Origin: an uncultured Clostridia bacterium
Lineage (GTDB): Bacteria; Bacillota; Clostridia; Oscillospirales; Oscillospiraceae
Length of the DNA: 6,297 nucleotides
Assembly: GCA_945867445.1 (NCBI GenBank)
Contig: CAMBID010000050.1
Coordinates: 1 to 6,297 of the forward strand
Reading direction: 5' to 3'
Numbering within the stretch: the stretch's first letter is position 1; the number at the start of each line of letters is the position of its first letter. Made by a program: the position numbers and the translations under genes. The notes beneath the pieces were generated by a model. The model made no database searches. It saw only the letters and a list, made by a program, of their open reading frames with translations, and was not told where the DNA came from. This document shows positions 1 to 5,483 of the stretch, in pieces.

Positions 1-31
1 TTACCACAGATAAAGGAGACACCTATTATGC
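1..31 (+). other. Short unexplained leader before the aroC homology
   Basis: These bases do not read as chorismate synthase in any frame. The aroC frame has a TAA stop at 11-13. AAAGGAG at 12-18, nine bases before an ATG at 28-30, looks like a ribosome binding site and start codon, but that ATG is in frame 1 while aroC is in frame 2. The stretch may be a chimeric contig end, or a real junction between the start of another gene and the middle of aroC. The window alone cannot separate these. Confidence 0.4.
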
Positions 32-568
32 ACAGACGCCCGGGGCGAGGCCATGCGCGCCGCCATCGGGGAGGCACGTCTGGCGGGGGATTCCCTGGGC
101 GGCGTCATCGAGTGCGCCGTGCTGGGCCTGCCCGCAGGTCTCGGCGACCCCATGTTCGACGGGATGGAGAACCGCATCGCCTCCGCCGTTTTTGCCGTTC
201 CGGCGGTGAAGGGCATCGAGTTCGGCGCGGGCTTTGCCGCCGCCGGACTGCGGGGCAGCGAGAACAATGATCCCTTTTCCGTAGAAAACGGGCGGATTAT
301 TACGACCAGTAATCACTGCGGCGGGATCTTGGGCGGCATCACCGACGGCATGCCCCTGACCTTCCGCGCCGCGGTGAAGCCCACCCCCTCCATCGCCCGA
401 CCCCAGCAGAGCGTAAACCTGAAAACCGGAAAGATCATTCCCCTCACCGTCACGGGGCGGCACGACCCCTGCATCGTGCCCAGGGCGGTGCCCTGCATCG
501 AAGCGGCCGCAGCCATCGCGGTCTATGACGCGCTGCTGGCGCGGAGAAAGGAGCAAGCATGGAACTGA
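14..568 (+). CDS. aroC: Chorismate synthase, C-terminal part only (5' end broken or missing)
   Basis: Chorismate synthase converts 5-enolpyruvylshikimate-3-phosphate to chorismate using reduced FMN, the last step of the shikimate pathway. The open frame starts after a stop at 11-13, and recognisable homology begins near 32-37 (TDARGEAM). The family signatures that follow are GDSLGGVIE, PAGLGDPMFD, PAVKGIEFG, GGILGGITDGMP (about 320-355), KPTPSIARPQQ, and the C-terminal RHDPCIVPRAVP (458-493). The family is usually 350-400 residues, so about half is missing, including the N-terminal region with the conserved catalytic histidines. The first in-frame ATG is at 53, inside the conserved fold, so it is not a natural start. 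The TGA at 566-568 overlaps pheA by 10 nt. Identity is certain; whether the gene is truly broken or only cut by a contig end is unresolved. Confidence 0.9.
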   Translation, partial: RRHLLCTDARGEAMRAAIGEARLAGDSLGGVIECAVLGLPAGLGDPMFDGMENRIASAVFAVPAVKGIEFGAGFAAAGLRGSENNDPFSVENGRIITTSNHCGGILGGITDGMPLTFRAAVKPTPSIARPQQSVNLKTGKIIPLTVTGRHDPCIVPRAVPCIEAAAAIAVYDALLARRKEQAWN

Positions 569-1701
569 AGGACTACCGGGAAAAAATGGACGCCATTGAC
601 GCCCAGCTCCTGGCCCTTTTCCTCCAGCGGATGGAGACGGCGGCGGAGATCGCCGCCTATAAGAAGGCCCACGGCCTCCCGGTGCTGGACGCCGGGCGGG
701 AGCGGGCCAAGCTCCGGGCGCTGGAGGAGCAGACCCCCGAGGACCTCCGGGACTACACGGACTCCCTCTACCAGACCCTCTTCGAGCTGAGCCGCAGCAG
801 TCAGACCCGCCTTCTGGGCGTTGCCAGCCCCCTGACGGAGGCCATTGCCAAGGCCCTGAAGGACACCCCCCCACTCTTCCCGGAGAGCGCCAGCGTCGCC
901 TGCCAGGGGGTGGAGGGGGCCTACTCCCAGCTGGCCTGCGATCGGCTCTTCCGCCGGCCCAACGTCTTCTACTTCGCAAGCTTTGAGGCGGTCTTCACCG
1001 CCATTGAGAAGGGTCTTTGCCGCTATGGCGTCATCCCCCTGGAAAACAGCACCGCGGGTTCCGTCAACGTCGTCTACGACCTCATGCAAAAGCACAACTT
1101 CCGCATCGTCCGCTCCGTCCGGCTGAAGGTGGATCACAATCTTCTGGCAAAGCCCGGGACAAAGCTTGCGGACATCCGGGAAATCTACTCTCACGAGCAG
1201 GCCATCAGCCAGTGCGGGGCCTTCCTCGCCCGGCACCCGGAGATCACCGTCATCCGCTGCGAGAATACCGCCGCCGCCGCCAAGCGGGTGGCGGAGAGCG
1301 GCGATCCCGGCGCGGCGGCCCTGGCCTCCCGCGCCTGCGCGGAGCTCTACGGCCTCACCTGCCTTGCCGACGCCGTCCAGGACCAGGGCAGCAACTTCAC
1401 CCGCTTCATCTGCATTGCGAAGAAGCTGGAGATCTATCCCGGCGCGGACCGCACCAGCCTCATGATGACCCTGCCCCACCGCCCCGGCTCCCTCTATCAG
1501 GTCCTCTCCCGCTTCTACGCTCTCGGCATCAACCTCAACAAGCTGGAGAGCCGCCCCATGCCGGAGCGGAACTTCGAGTTCATGTTCTACTTCGACCTGG
1601 AGACTTCGGTCTATGCCCCCCGCTTCCGCCAGCTGATGGGGGAGCTCCCCGCCCTCTGCGAGGAGTTCTCGTACTTGGGCAGCTACAGCGAGGTGGTCTG
1701 A
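559..1701 (+). CDS. pheA: Bifunctional chorismate mutase/prephenate dehydratase (P-protein)
   Basis: This 380-residue protein converts chorismate to prephenate and then to phenylpyruvate, committing flux to phenylalanine. Residues 1-85 are an AroQ-type chorismate mutase: aligned by eye to E. coli PheA, R7, R24, K35, D44, R47 and E48 match the active-site R11, R28, K39, D48, R51 and E52. Residues about 110-288 are prephenate dehydratase, with IPLENSTAGSV (ENST at 162-165), SHEQAISQC, ENTAAAAK and the catalytic NFTRF (279-283). Residues about 293-375 are an ACT domain with GSLY (310-313) and ESRP (330-333), the phenylalanine-binding motifs, so feedback inhibition by Phe is expected. Length and domain order match the 386-residue E. 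coli enzyme. AAAGGAG at 547-553, five bases before ATG 559, fixes the start inside the end of aroC. Confidence 0.96.
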   Translation: MELKDYREKMDAIDAQLLALFLQRMETAAEIAAYKKAHGLPVLDAGRERAKLRALEEQTPEDLRDYTDSLYQTLFELSRSSQTRLLGVASPLTEAIAKALKDTPPLFPESASVACQGVEGAYSQLACDRLFRRPNVFYFASFEAVFTAIEKGLCRYGVIPLENSTAGSVNVVYDLMQKHNFRIVRSVRLKVDHNLLAKPGTKLADIREIYSHEQAISQCGAFLARHPEITVIRCENTAAAAKRVAESGDPGAAALASRACAELYGLTCLADAVQDQGSNFTRFICIAKKLEIYPGADRTSLMMTLPHRPGSLYQVLSRFYALGINLNKLESRPMPERNFEFMFYFDLETSVYAPRFRQLMGELPALCEEFSYLGSYSEVV

Positions 1702-2925
1702 ATGAAGCGCTGCGGACTCCTGGGGGAGAGATTGGGCCACAGCTATTCCCCCGCCATCCATGCCATGCTGGGGGACTACGAGTACCGCCTCTATGAGTGC
1801 CCCAGGGATAAGCTGGGGGACTTCCTGAAGGCCCGGGATTTCGACGGCCTCAACGTCACCATCCCCTATAAGAAGGCCGTTCTCCCATACTGCGCGGAGC
1901 TCTCCCCCATGGCGGCGGCCATCGGCAGCGTGAATACCCTGCTCCGCCGGCCGGATGGCAGCCTCTATGGCGACAATACCGACGCCTTCGGCTTTGAGAG
2001 CCTGCTGCGCCATGCCGGGCTGGGCCCTGCAGGCCGCAAGTGCCTGGTGCTGGGCAGCGGCGGGGCCAGCGCCACCGTCCAGGCGGTGCTGCGGCAGCTG
2101 GGGGCGGGGAGCGTCACCGTCATCTCCCGGGGCGGGGAGGACAACTATGGGAACCTCTCCCGCCACCGGGACGCGGAGCTCCTCGTGAACACCACGCCGG
2201 TGGGCATGTACCCCGGCAACGGCCTCGCGGCGGTGGACCTCACTGCCTTTCCCAACTGCCGGGGCGTGGTGGACCTCATCTATAACCCCGCCCGGACGGC
2301 CCTGCTCCTGCAGGCCGAGCGGCTGGGCATTCCCTGCGCCGGCGGCCTCTGGATGCTGGCGGCCCAGGCCAAGCGGGCCTCGGAGCTCTTCACCGGCAGC
2401 GCCATTCCGGACGATATCATCCCATGCATCACCGCCGCCCTCCGCCGGGAGACGGAGAACGTTATCCTCATCGGCATGCCCGGCAGCGGGAAGACCACCG
2501 TCGCCATGGCCCTCGCGGAGAAGCTCCGGCGCCCCGTGCTGGACAGCGACGCCGCCGTGGAGGAGACGGCGGGTATCCCCATCCCCGCAATCTTTGAGCG
2601 GGAGGGGGAGGCGGGCTTCCGCCGCCGGGAGACGGCCGCTCTTGCGGAGCTGGGAAAGCGCGGCGGCATCATCCTTGCCACCGGCGGCGGCAGCGTCACC
2701 CGGCCGGAGAACTATGACCTCCTCCACCAGAACGGGACCATTCTCTGGCTGCGGCGGGATATTGCAAAGCTCCCAACGGACGGCCGCCCCATTTCCCAGA
2801 GCCGGGACCTCTCCGAGCTTCTGCGGGAGCGGACCCCTGCCTACACCCGCTTCGCGGACCACATCATCGACAACAACGGCACGGTGGAGGAGACCCTCTG
2901 CCGGATTCTGGAGGTGCTGCCATGA
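1702..2925 (+). CDS. aroE/aroK: Shikimate dehydrogenase-shikimate kinase fusion
   Basis: One 407-residue frame carries two consecutive shikimate pathway enzymes. Residues 1 to about 247 are NADP-dependent shikimate dehydrogenase: SYS at 14-16 (shikimate binding), NVTIPYK with catalytic K57, N78, GDNTD with D94, the nucleotide-binding GSGGAS (118-123), NTTPVGMYP, and GGLWMLAAQA with Q222. Residues about 253-407 are shikimate kinase: Walker A GMPGSGKTT (258-266), DSD (281-283), FRRRE (R307), the GGG shikimate loop (328-330), GRP (361-363) and ERTPAY with R377. All key residues of both enzymes are present and the linker is only a few residues, so both activities are expected and shikimate is made and phosphorylated by one polypeptide. 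The ATG directly follows the pheA TGA; AGGTGG at 1691-1696 is its ribosome binding site. I see no frameshift or linker duplication that would suggest an accidental join. Confidence 0.95.
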   Translation: MKRCGLLGERLGHSYSPAIHAMLGDYEYRLYECPRDKLGDFLKARDFDGLNVTIPYKKAVLPYCAELSPMAAAIGSVNTLLRRPDGSLYGDNTDAFGFESLLRHAGLGPAGRKCLVLGSGGASATVQAVLRQLGAGSVTVISRGGEDNYGNLSRHRDAELLVNTTPVGMYPGNGLAAVDLTAFPNCRGVVDLIYNPARTALLLQAERLGIPCAGGLWMLAAQAKRASELFTGSAIPDDIIPCITAALRRETENVILIGMPGSGKTTVAMALAEKLRRPVLDSDAAVEETAGIPIPAIFEREGEAGFRRRETAALAELGKRGGIILATGGGSVTRPENYDLLHQNGTILWLRRDIAKLPTDGRPISQSRDLSELLRERTPAYTRFADHIIDNNGTVEETLCRILEVLP

Positions 2926-3371
2926 AATTTCTCATTATCAACGGCCCCAACATGAATCTTCTGGGCCTGCGGGAGCCCGGCATCTACGGCAAGGGCACCC
3001 TTGCCGACCTGGAGGACTTCCTCCGCCAGGCGGGGGAGACCGAGGGCGTGGAGCTGGCGTTCTTTCAGTCCAACCATGAGGGGGCCCTCGTGGACGCCAT
3101 CCAGGCGGCCTACGGGGAAATGGACGGAATTGTCATCAACCCCGCTGCCTACACCCACACCAGCGTCGCCATCCTGGACGCCCTGAAGGCTGTGGCCCTC
3201 CCGGCGGTGGAGGTCCACATGTCGAAGGTCGATGAGCGGGAGCCCTTCCGCCAGGTGTCCTACGCCGGCATGGCCTGCGTCAAGACCTATATGGGCCTGG
3301 GCTTTGAGGGCTACCGCCAGGCCATCCTCTATCTCAAGGACTATCTTGCCGGAAAGGAGGCGGAGGCATGA
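2922..3371 (+). CDS. aroQ: 3-Dehydroquinate dehydratase, type II
   Basis: This cytoplasmic enzyme dehydrates 3-dehydroquinate to 3-dehydroshikimate, the substrate of the AroE domain encoded just upstream. At 149 residues it has the usual type II length. Visible motifs are INGPNMNLLG (6-15), REPGIYG with R17 and catalytic Y22, QSNHEG (50-55), INPAAYTHTS with N74, EVHMSKVDEREPFR with the general acid H100 and R107, and a C-terminal GLGFEGY. The family is normally a dodecamer of flavodoxin-like subunits. The ATG overlaps the preceding stop as ATGA. GGAGGT at 2910-2915, six bases upstream, supports this start and suggests translational coupling. The symbol follows type II dehydroquinase usage; the AroQ-class chorismate mutase name for the PheA N-terminus is unrelated. 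Confidence 0.97.
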   Translation: MKFLIINGPNMNLLGLREPGIYGKGTLADLEDFLRQAGETEGVELAFFQSNHEGALVDAIQAAYGEMDGIVINPAAYTHTSVAILDALKAVALPAVEVHMSKVDEREPFRQVSYAGMACVKTYMGLGFEGYRQAILYLKDYLAGKEAEA

Positions 3372-4561
3372 TCCCCGAAACCGTTCTGCGCTGGGGAGGC
3401 GGCGGCTCCGTCATCCGGGAGCTCAGCGCCTACGGCGCCCGGCGGGCCAGGGAGGTGGGAGAGGAGAACGTCTTCGATTTCGCCATCGGCTCCCCCAGCG
3501 CCGATCCCCCCGCCGCTCTCCACGACGCCATGCGCCGCCTGATGGAGACAGTCCCTCCGGCGGAGCTCCATACCTATGTTCCCGCCCCCGGCCTCCCCTC
3601 GGTGCGGGCGAAGGTGGCGGATTTCCTGAATGCCCAATTCTTTATGGCCTACCGGCCGGAGGACATCTGTCTGACGGACGGGGCCTCCTCCGCCCTGGCG
3701 CTGGTGACCCGGGCCCTCCTCTCCCCGGGGGAGGAGGTCGTCATTCCCACCCCCGCCTTCCCGGAGTACTGGGTCTATGTGGAATCCGTGGGGGGCGTGG
3801 TGAAGCCGGTGCCCTGCCTGCCGGAGAGCTTCCGGCTGGATCTCGCCGCCCTGGAGGCCGCCATTACCCCGAAGACCGTCCTGGTCCTTCTGAACTCCCC
3901 CAATAATCCCAGCGGCGCGGTCTATCCCCGGGGGGACCTGGAGGTCCTCACGGCCATGCTGAAGCGCAGGGAGCGGGAGCTGGGCCATCCCATCTATCTC
4001 CTGGCGGATGAACCCTACCGGGAACTGGTCTACGGCGGGGCGGAGGTGCCCTTCCTGCCGGCCCTGTACCCGGATACCCTCTACTGCTACTCCTTCAGCA
4101 AATCCCTCTCCATCCCCGGGGAGCGAGTGGGCTTCCTAGCCTTCCACCCGGAGATGGCGGAGCGGGACCGGCTCTTTGACGCCGTCCAGGGCGCCATGCG
4201 GATGACAGGGTACCTCTGCGTCTCGCCCCTTTTCCAGCTGGCGGCGGCGGAGTGCCTGGGTGTCACGGCGGACATCTCCGTCTATGAGCGGAACCGGGAC
4301 CTCATCTGCAGCGGCCTTCGGGAGCTGGGCTACCGCTTTCCGGAGCCCCGGGGGGCCTTTTACCTCCTGCTGCAGGCCCCGGAGGGCGACGGCCAGGCCT
4401 TCTCCCGTCGCTGCATGGCGGAGGATGTCCTCCTGGTTCCCGGCGAGGAATTCTTCTGCCCCGGTTACGTCCGCCTTGCCTACTGCGTCCCGGAGGAGCG
4501 GCTGCGCCGCTCCCTGCCCGCCTTCCGACGCATCGCGGAGAGCTGCGGCATCCTGCCCTGA
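3368..4561 (+). CDS. Class I/II PLP-dependent aminotransferase, probably aromatic
   Basis: This 397-residue fold-type I aminotransferase shows TDGAS (103-107, cofactor phosphate contacts), NSPNNPSG (176-183, with N180 at the pyridine-oxygen position), ADEPY with D214 and Y217, SFSKSLSIPGERVGF with Schiff-base lysine K245, and YVRLAY with R369 positioned to bind the substrate carboxylate. Lying last in a chorismate-to-phenylpyruvate operon, it most likely makes phenylalanine or tyrosine from the 2-oxoacid, or possibly transaminates prephenate; this is inference from context. The sequence type resembles clostridial enzymes often annotated as aspartate aminotransferase, so substrate is uncertain. 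The ATG overlaps the aroQ stop (ATGA), and AAAGGAGG at 3353-3360, seven bases upstream, is one of the strongest ribosome binding sites here. The operon ends at its TGA. Confidence 0.9.
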   Translation: MIPETVLRWGGGGSVIRELSAYGARRAREVGEENVFDFAIGSPSADPPAALHDAMRRLMETVPPAELHTYVPAPGLPSVRAKVADFLNAQFFMAYRPEDICLTDGASSALALVTRALLSPGEEVVIPTPAFPEYWVYVESVGGVVKPVPCLPESFRLDLAALEAAITPKTVLVLLNSPNNPSGAVYPRGDLEVLTAMLKRRERELGHPIYLLADEPYRELVYGGAEVPFLPALYPDTLYCYSFSKSLSIPGERVGFLAFHPEMAERDRLFDAVQGAMRMTGYLCVSPLFQLAAAECLGVTADISVYERNRDLICSGLRELGYRFPEPRGAFYLLLQAPEGDGQAFSRRCMAEDVLLVPGEEFFCPGYVRLAYCVPEERLRRSLPAFRRIAESCGILP

Positions 4562-4566
4562 ATCCA

Positions 4567-4581
4567 GCCAAAGCCCTGGGA
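4567..4581 (+). repeat. Repeat copy 1: GCCAAAGCCCTGGGA
   Basis: This 15-base sequence, the left arm of the operon terminator, recurs at 4719-4733 with one difference (T to C at the tenth base). The terminator's right arm, 4588-4600, is therefore an exact 13-base reverse complement of 4721-4733. Confidence 0.6.
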
Positions 4582-4600
4582 CGAAAGTCCCGGGGCTTTG
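4569..4600 (+). terminator. Strong hairpin ending the aromatic operon
   Basis: A 14-bp stem pairs 4569-4582 with 4587-4600 around a GAAA tetraloop; the only non-Watson-Crick pair is T4577-G4592. It begins eight bases after the aminotransferase stop. There is no T-run directly after it; TTTT comes only at 4617-4620, behind a second small hairpin. The position and stability fit a transcription terminator or a 3'-end-protecting hairpin. Confidence 0.75.
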
Positions 4601-4601
4601 C

Positions 4602-4620
4602 CGCGCCTCTGCGCGCTTTT
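4602..4620 (+). terminator. Second small hairpin with TTTT
   Basis: CGCGC (4602-4606) pairs with GCGCG (4611-4615) around CTCT, followed by C and TTTT (4617-4620). It directly abuts the larger hairpin and could supply the U-tract that the first one lacks, making a tandem terminator. The stem is only five base pairs and the T-run is short, so on its own it would be weak. Confidence 0.45.
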
Positions 4621-4642
4621 CACAAAATCGCCGAACCAAATT

Positions 4643-4683
4643 GAAATAATTGGAACGCAAACGATTAAATTTCCGATTTTTTT
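4643..4683. promoter_or_regulatory. AT-rich imperfect dyad with an AANCGNTT core in its centre
   Basis: Bases 4643-4655 are an imperfect inverted repeat of 4671-4683: ten Watson-Crick pairs, two G-T pairs and one mismatch, with AATTGGAA facing TTCCGATT. The 15-base centre contains AAACGATT (4659-4666), which fits the core of LacI/CcpA-family operators; the surrounding 4656-4669 matches 7 of 9 defined positions of the catabolite (cre) consensus. The T-run 4677-4683 means it could also act as a weak backup terminator. It sits in an AT-rich island (about 4621-4700) upstream of the decarboxylase promoter. Either role is inference. Confidence 0.35.
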
Positions 4684-4716
4684 ATTGAATCTATACAAAG
4701 ACATCCTGTTTGCCCC

Positions 4717-4745
4717 TTGCCAAAGCCCCGGGAAGCCGGTATAAT
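4717..4745 (+). promoter_or_regulatory. Sigma-A-type promoter of the decarboxylase operon
   Basis: TTGCCA (4717-4722), a 17-bp spacer and a perfect TATAAT (4740-4745) match the housekeeping consensus with one -35 mismatch. Transcription should start near 4752, giving a leader of about 80 nt before the ATG at 4830. This is the only good promoter I see in the window, and it separates the two operons. Confidence 0.8.
4719..4733 (+). repeat. Repeat copy 2: GCCAAAGCCCCGGGA, across the -35/spacer
   Basis: This sequence matches 4567-4581 in 14 of 15 bases. It overlaps the last four bases of the -35 hexamer and the start of the spacer, so a protein binding here would contact the polymerase site. It also contains the palindrome CCCGGG. 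Confidence 0.6.
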
Positions 4746-4770
4746 AAGCATCAGAATACCAGCGTTTGCC

Positions 4771-4803
4771 ACCGCCGTGACCGGGGTGACCCCGCCGGGG
4801 CGG
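4771..4803 (+). promoter_or_regulatory. GC-rich structured leader of the decarboxylase mRNA
   Basis: CCGCC (4772-4776) can pair with GGCGG (4799-4803), enclosing CGGGG (4782-4786) with CCCCG (4790-4794) around TGA. A competing fold pairs CCCC (4790-4793) with GGGG (4797-4800). GTGACC occurs twice (4777-4782 and 4786-4791). The structure ends about 13 bases before the AGGAGGG ribosome binding site. It does not match a riboswitch class that I recognise. Confidence 0.3.
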
Positions 4804-4829
4804 AATTCCAAGACGCAGGAGGGAAGTAC

Positions 4830-5096
4830 ATGGACTATTCCGTCGTGTTCGTCTGCCTGATGGGCATGGGCACCGTGTTCTTCGGGCTCATCTGCATTGT
4901 GGCCCTCTGCTACCTGATGAGCGCCGTTTGCCGCGGGACAGAGCGAAAGAAACCGACCCCCGCAGCCCCCGCTGTCCCCGCCGGGACCAGCGACCGGGGC
5001 GAGCTGGTGGCCGCCATCTCCGCCGCCCTGGCGGAGGAGCTGGGCACCGACATCAGCGGCATCCGCATTCTGTCCCTGAAGAAACTGGAAAACTGA
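4830..5096 (+). CDS. oadG: OadG-family small membrane subunit of a sodium-pump decarboxylase
   Basis: This 88-residue protein has one hydrophobic segment (about residues 5-33), a basic stop (RGTERKK) and a Pro/Ala linker. Its C-terminus, LVAAISAALAEELGTDISGIRILSLKKL (spanning about 59-86), is typical of short clostridial OadG-like proteins. In the oxaloacetate decarboxylase complex the gamma subunit anchors the carboxyltransferase to the membrane beta subunit. AGGAGGG (4817-4823), six bases before ATG 4830, fixes the start; a longer in-frame reading from a TTG at 4710 would begin upstream of the promoter -10 and is rejected. Four cysteines (9, 22, 27, 34) lie in or next to the membrane segment, which is unusual for so small a protein. 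It is first in the second operon, and the biotin carrier follows 12 nt downstream. Confidence 0.82.
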   Translation: MDYSVVFVCLMGMGTVFFGLICIVALCYLMSAVCRGTERKKPTPAAPAVPAGTSDRGELVAAISAALAEELGTDISGIRILSLKKLEN

Positions 5097-5108
5097 GGAG
5101 GAGACACC

Positions 5109-5465
5109 ATGAGAAAGTACAGAGTCACCGTCAACGGCACGGTCTATGAGGTGGAGCTGGAGGAGATCACCGGGGCTGTTCCCGCCGCTGCCCCCGCCGC
5201 GGCCGCTCCCGCCCCTGCCGCCGCTCCCGCTCCCGCGGCCCCCGCCGGGGAAGGCGAGCAGATCACCTCTCCCATGCCCGGCACCATCCTGGCGGTGAAC
5301 GTCACCGTCGGCCAGAGCGTGAAGAAGGGGGATGTGCTGATGGTCCTGGAGGCCATGAAGATGGAAAACGAGATCATGTGTCCCCGGGATGGCGTCGTGA
5401 GCTCCGTCCAGGCCGCCAAGGGCGCCTCGGTGGAGTCCGGCACGCTGCTCTGCGTCCTGCAGTAA
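5109..5465 (+). CDS. Biotin carboxyl carrier protein of the decarboxylase
   Basis: This 118-residue protein carries CO2 on biotin from the carboxyltransferase to the membrane beta subunit. Residues 1-20 form a short N-terminal strand region (KYRVTVNGTVYEVELEEI), residues about 22-50 are a flexible Ala/Pro linker, and residues about 52-118 are a biotinyl domain with SPMPGTI and EAMKMEN; K84 in EAMKM (81-85) is the biotinylated lysine. In Klebsiella OadA this domain is the C-terminus of the alpha chain; here it is a separate gene, as in glutaconyl-CoA (GcdC) and methylmalonyl-CoA (MmdC) decarboxylases. That weakly argues against oxaloacetate, but many clostridial clusters split it too, so no symbol is given. 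AGGAGGAG (5096-5103), five bases before ATG, is a strong ribosome binding site that starts at the last base of the oadG stop. Confidence 0.93.
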   Translation: MRKYRVTVNGTVYEVELEEITGAVPAAAPAAAAPAPAAAPAPAAPAGEGEQITSPMPGTILAVNVTVGQSVKKGDVLMVLEAMKMENEIMCPRDGVVSSVQAAKGASVESGTLLCVLQ

Positions 5466-5483
5466 GAGAGCGGAGGCGCTGAT

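Noticed and set aside
1..45. Loose resemblance of the first bases to sequencing adapter sequence
   Set aside because: The match is only scattered short blocks with many differences, too weak to call adapter carry-over.
28..270. Frame-1 reading from ATG 28 with a good ribosome binding site
   Set aside because: The product is Arg/Gly-rich without a recognisable fold and lies over conserved chorismate synthase sequence in frame 2. The start signal itself is kept as part of the aroC junction finding.
523..2862. Very long open frame on the - strand (779 codons) antisense to pheA and aroE-aroK
   Set aside because: It is a by-product of GC-biased codon use in the + strand genes. The translation is low-complexity, with no domain I recognise, while the + strand frames carry complete catalytic motifs.
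4641..4670. Possible extra promoter, TTGAAA with a 17-18 bp spacer to ATTAAA/TTAAAT
   Set aside because: The -10 match is poor, the island is AT-rich so such matches are expected, and the near-consensus promoter at 4717-4745 explains the downstream operon.
5172..5257. Ala/Pro-coding low-complexity repeat in the biotin carrier gene
   Set aside because: This is the usual flexible linker of detached biotin carrier proteins and not an independent repeat element.
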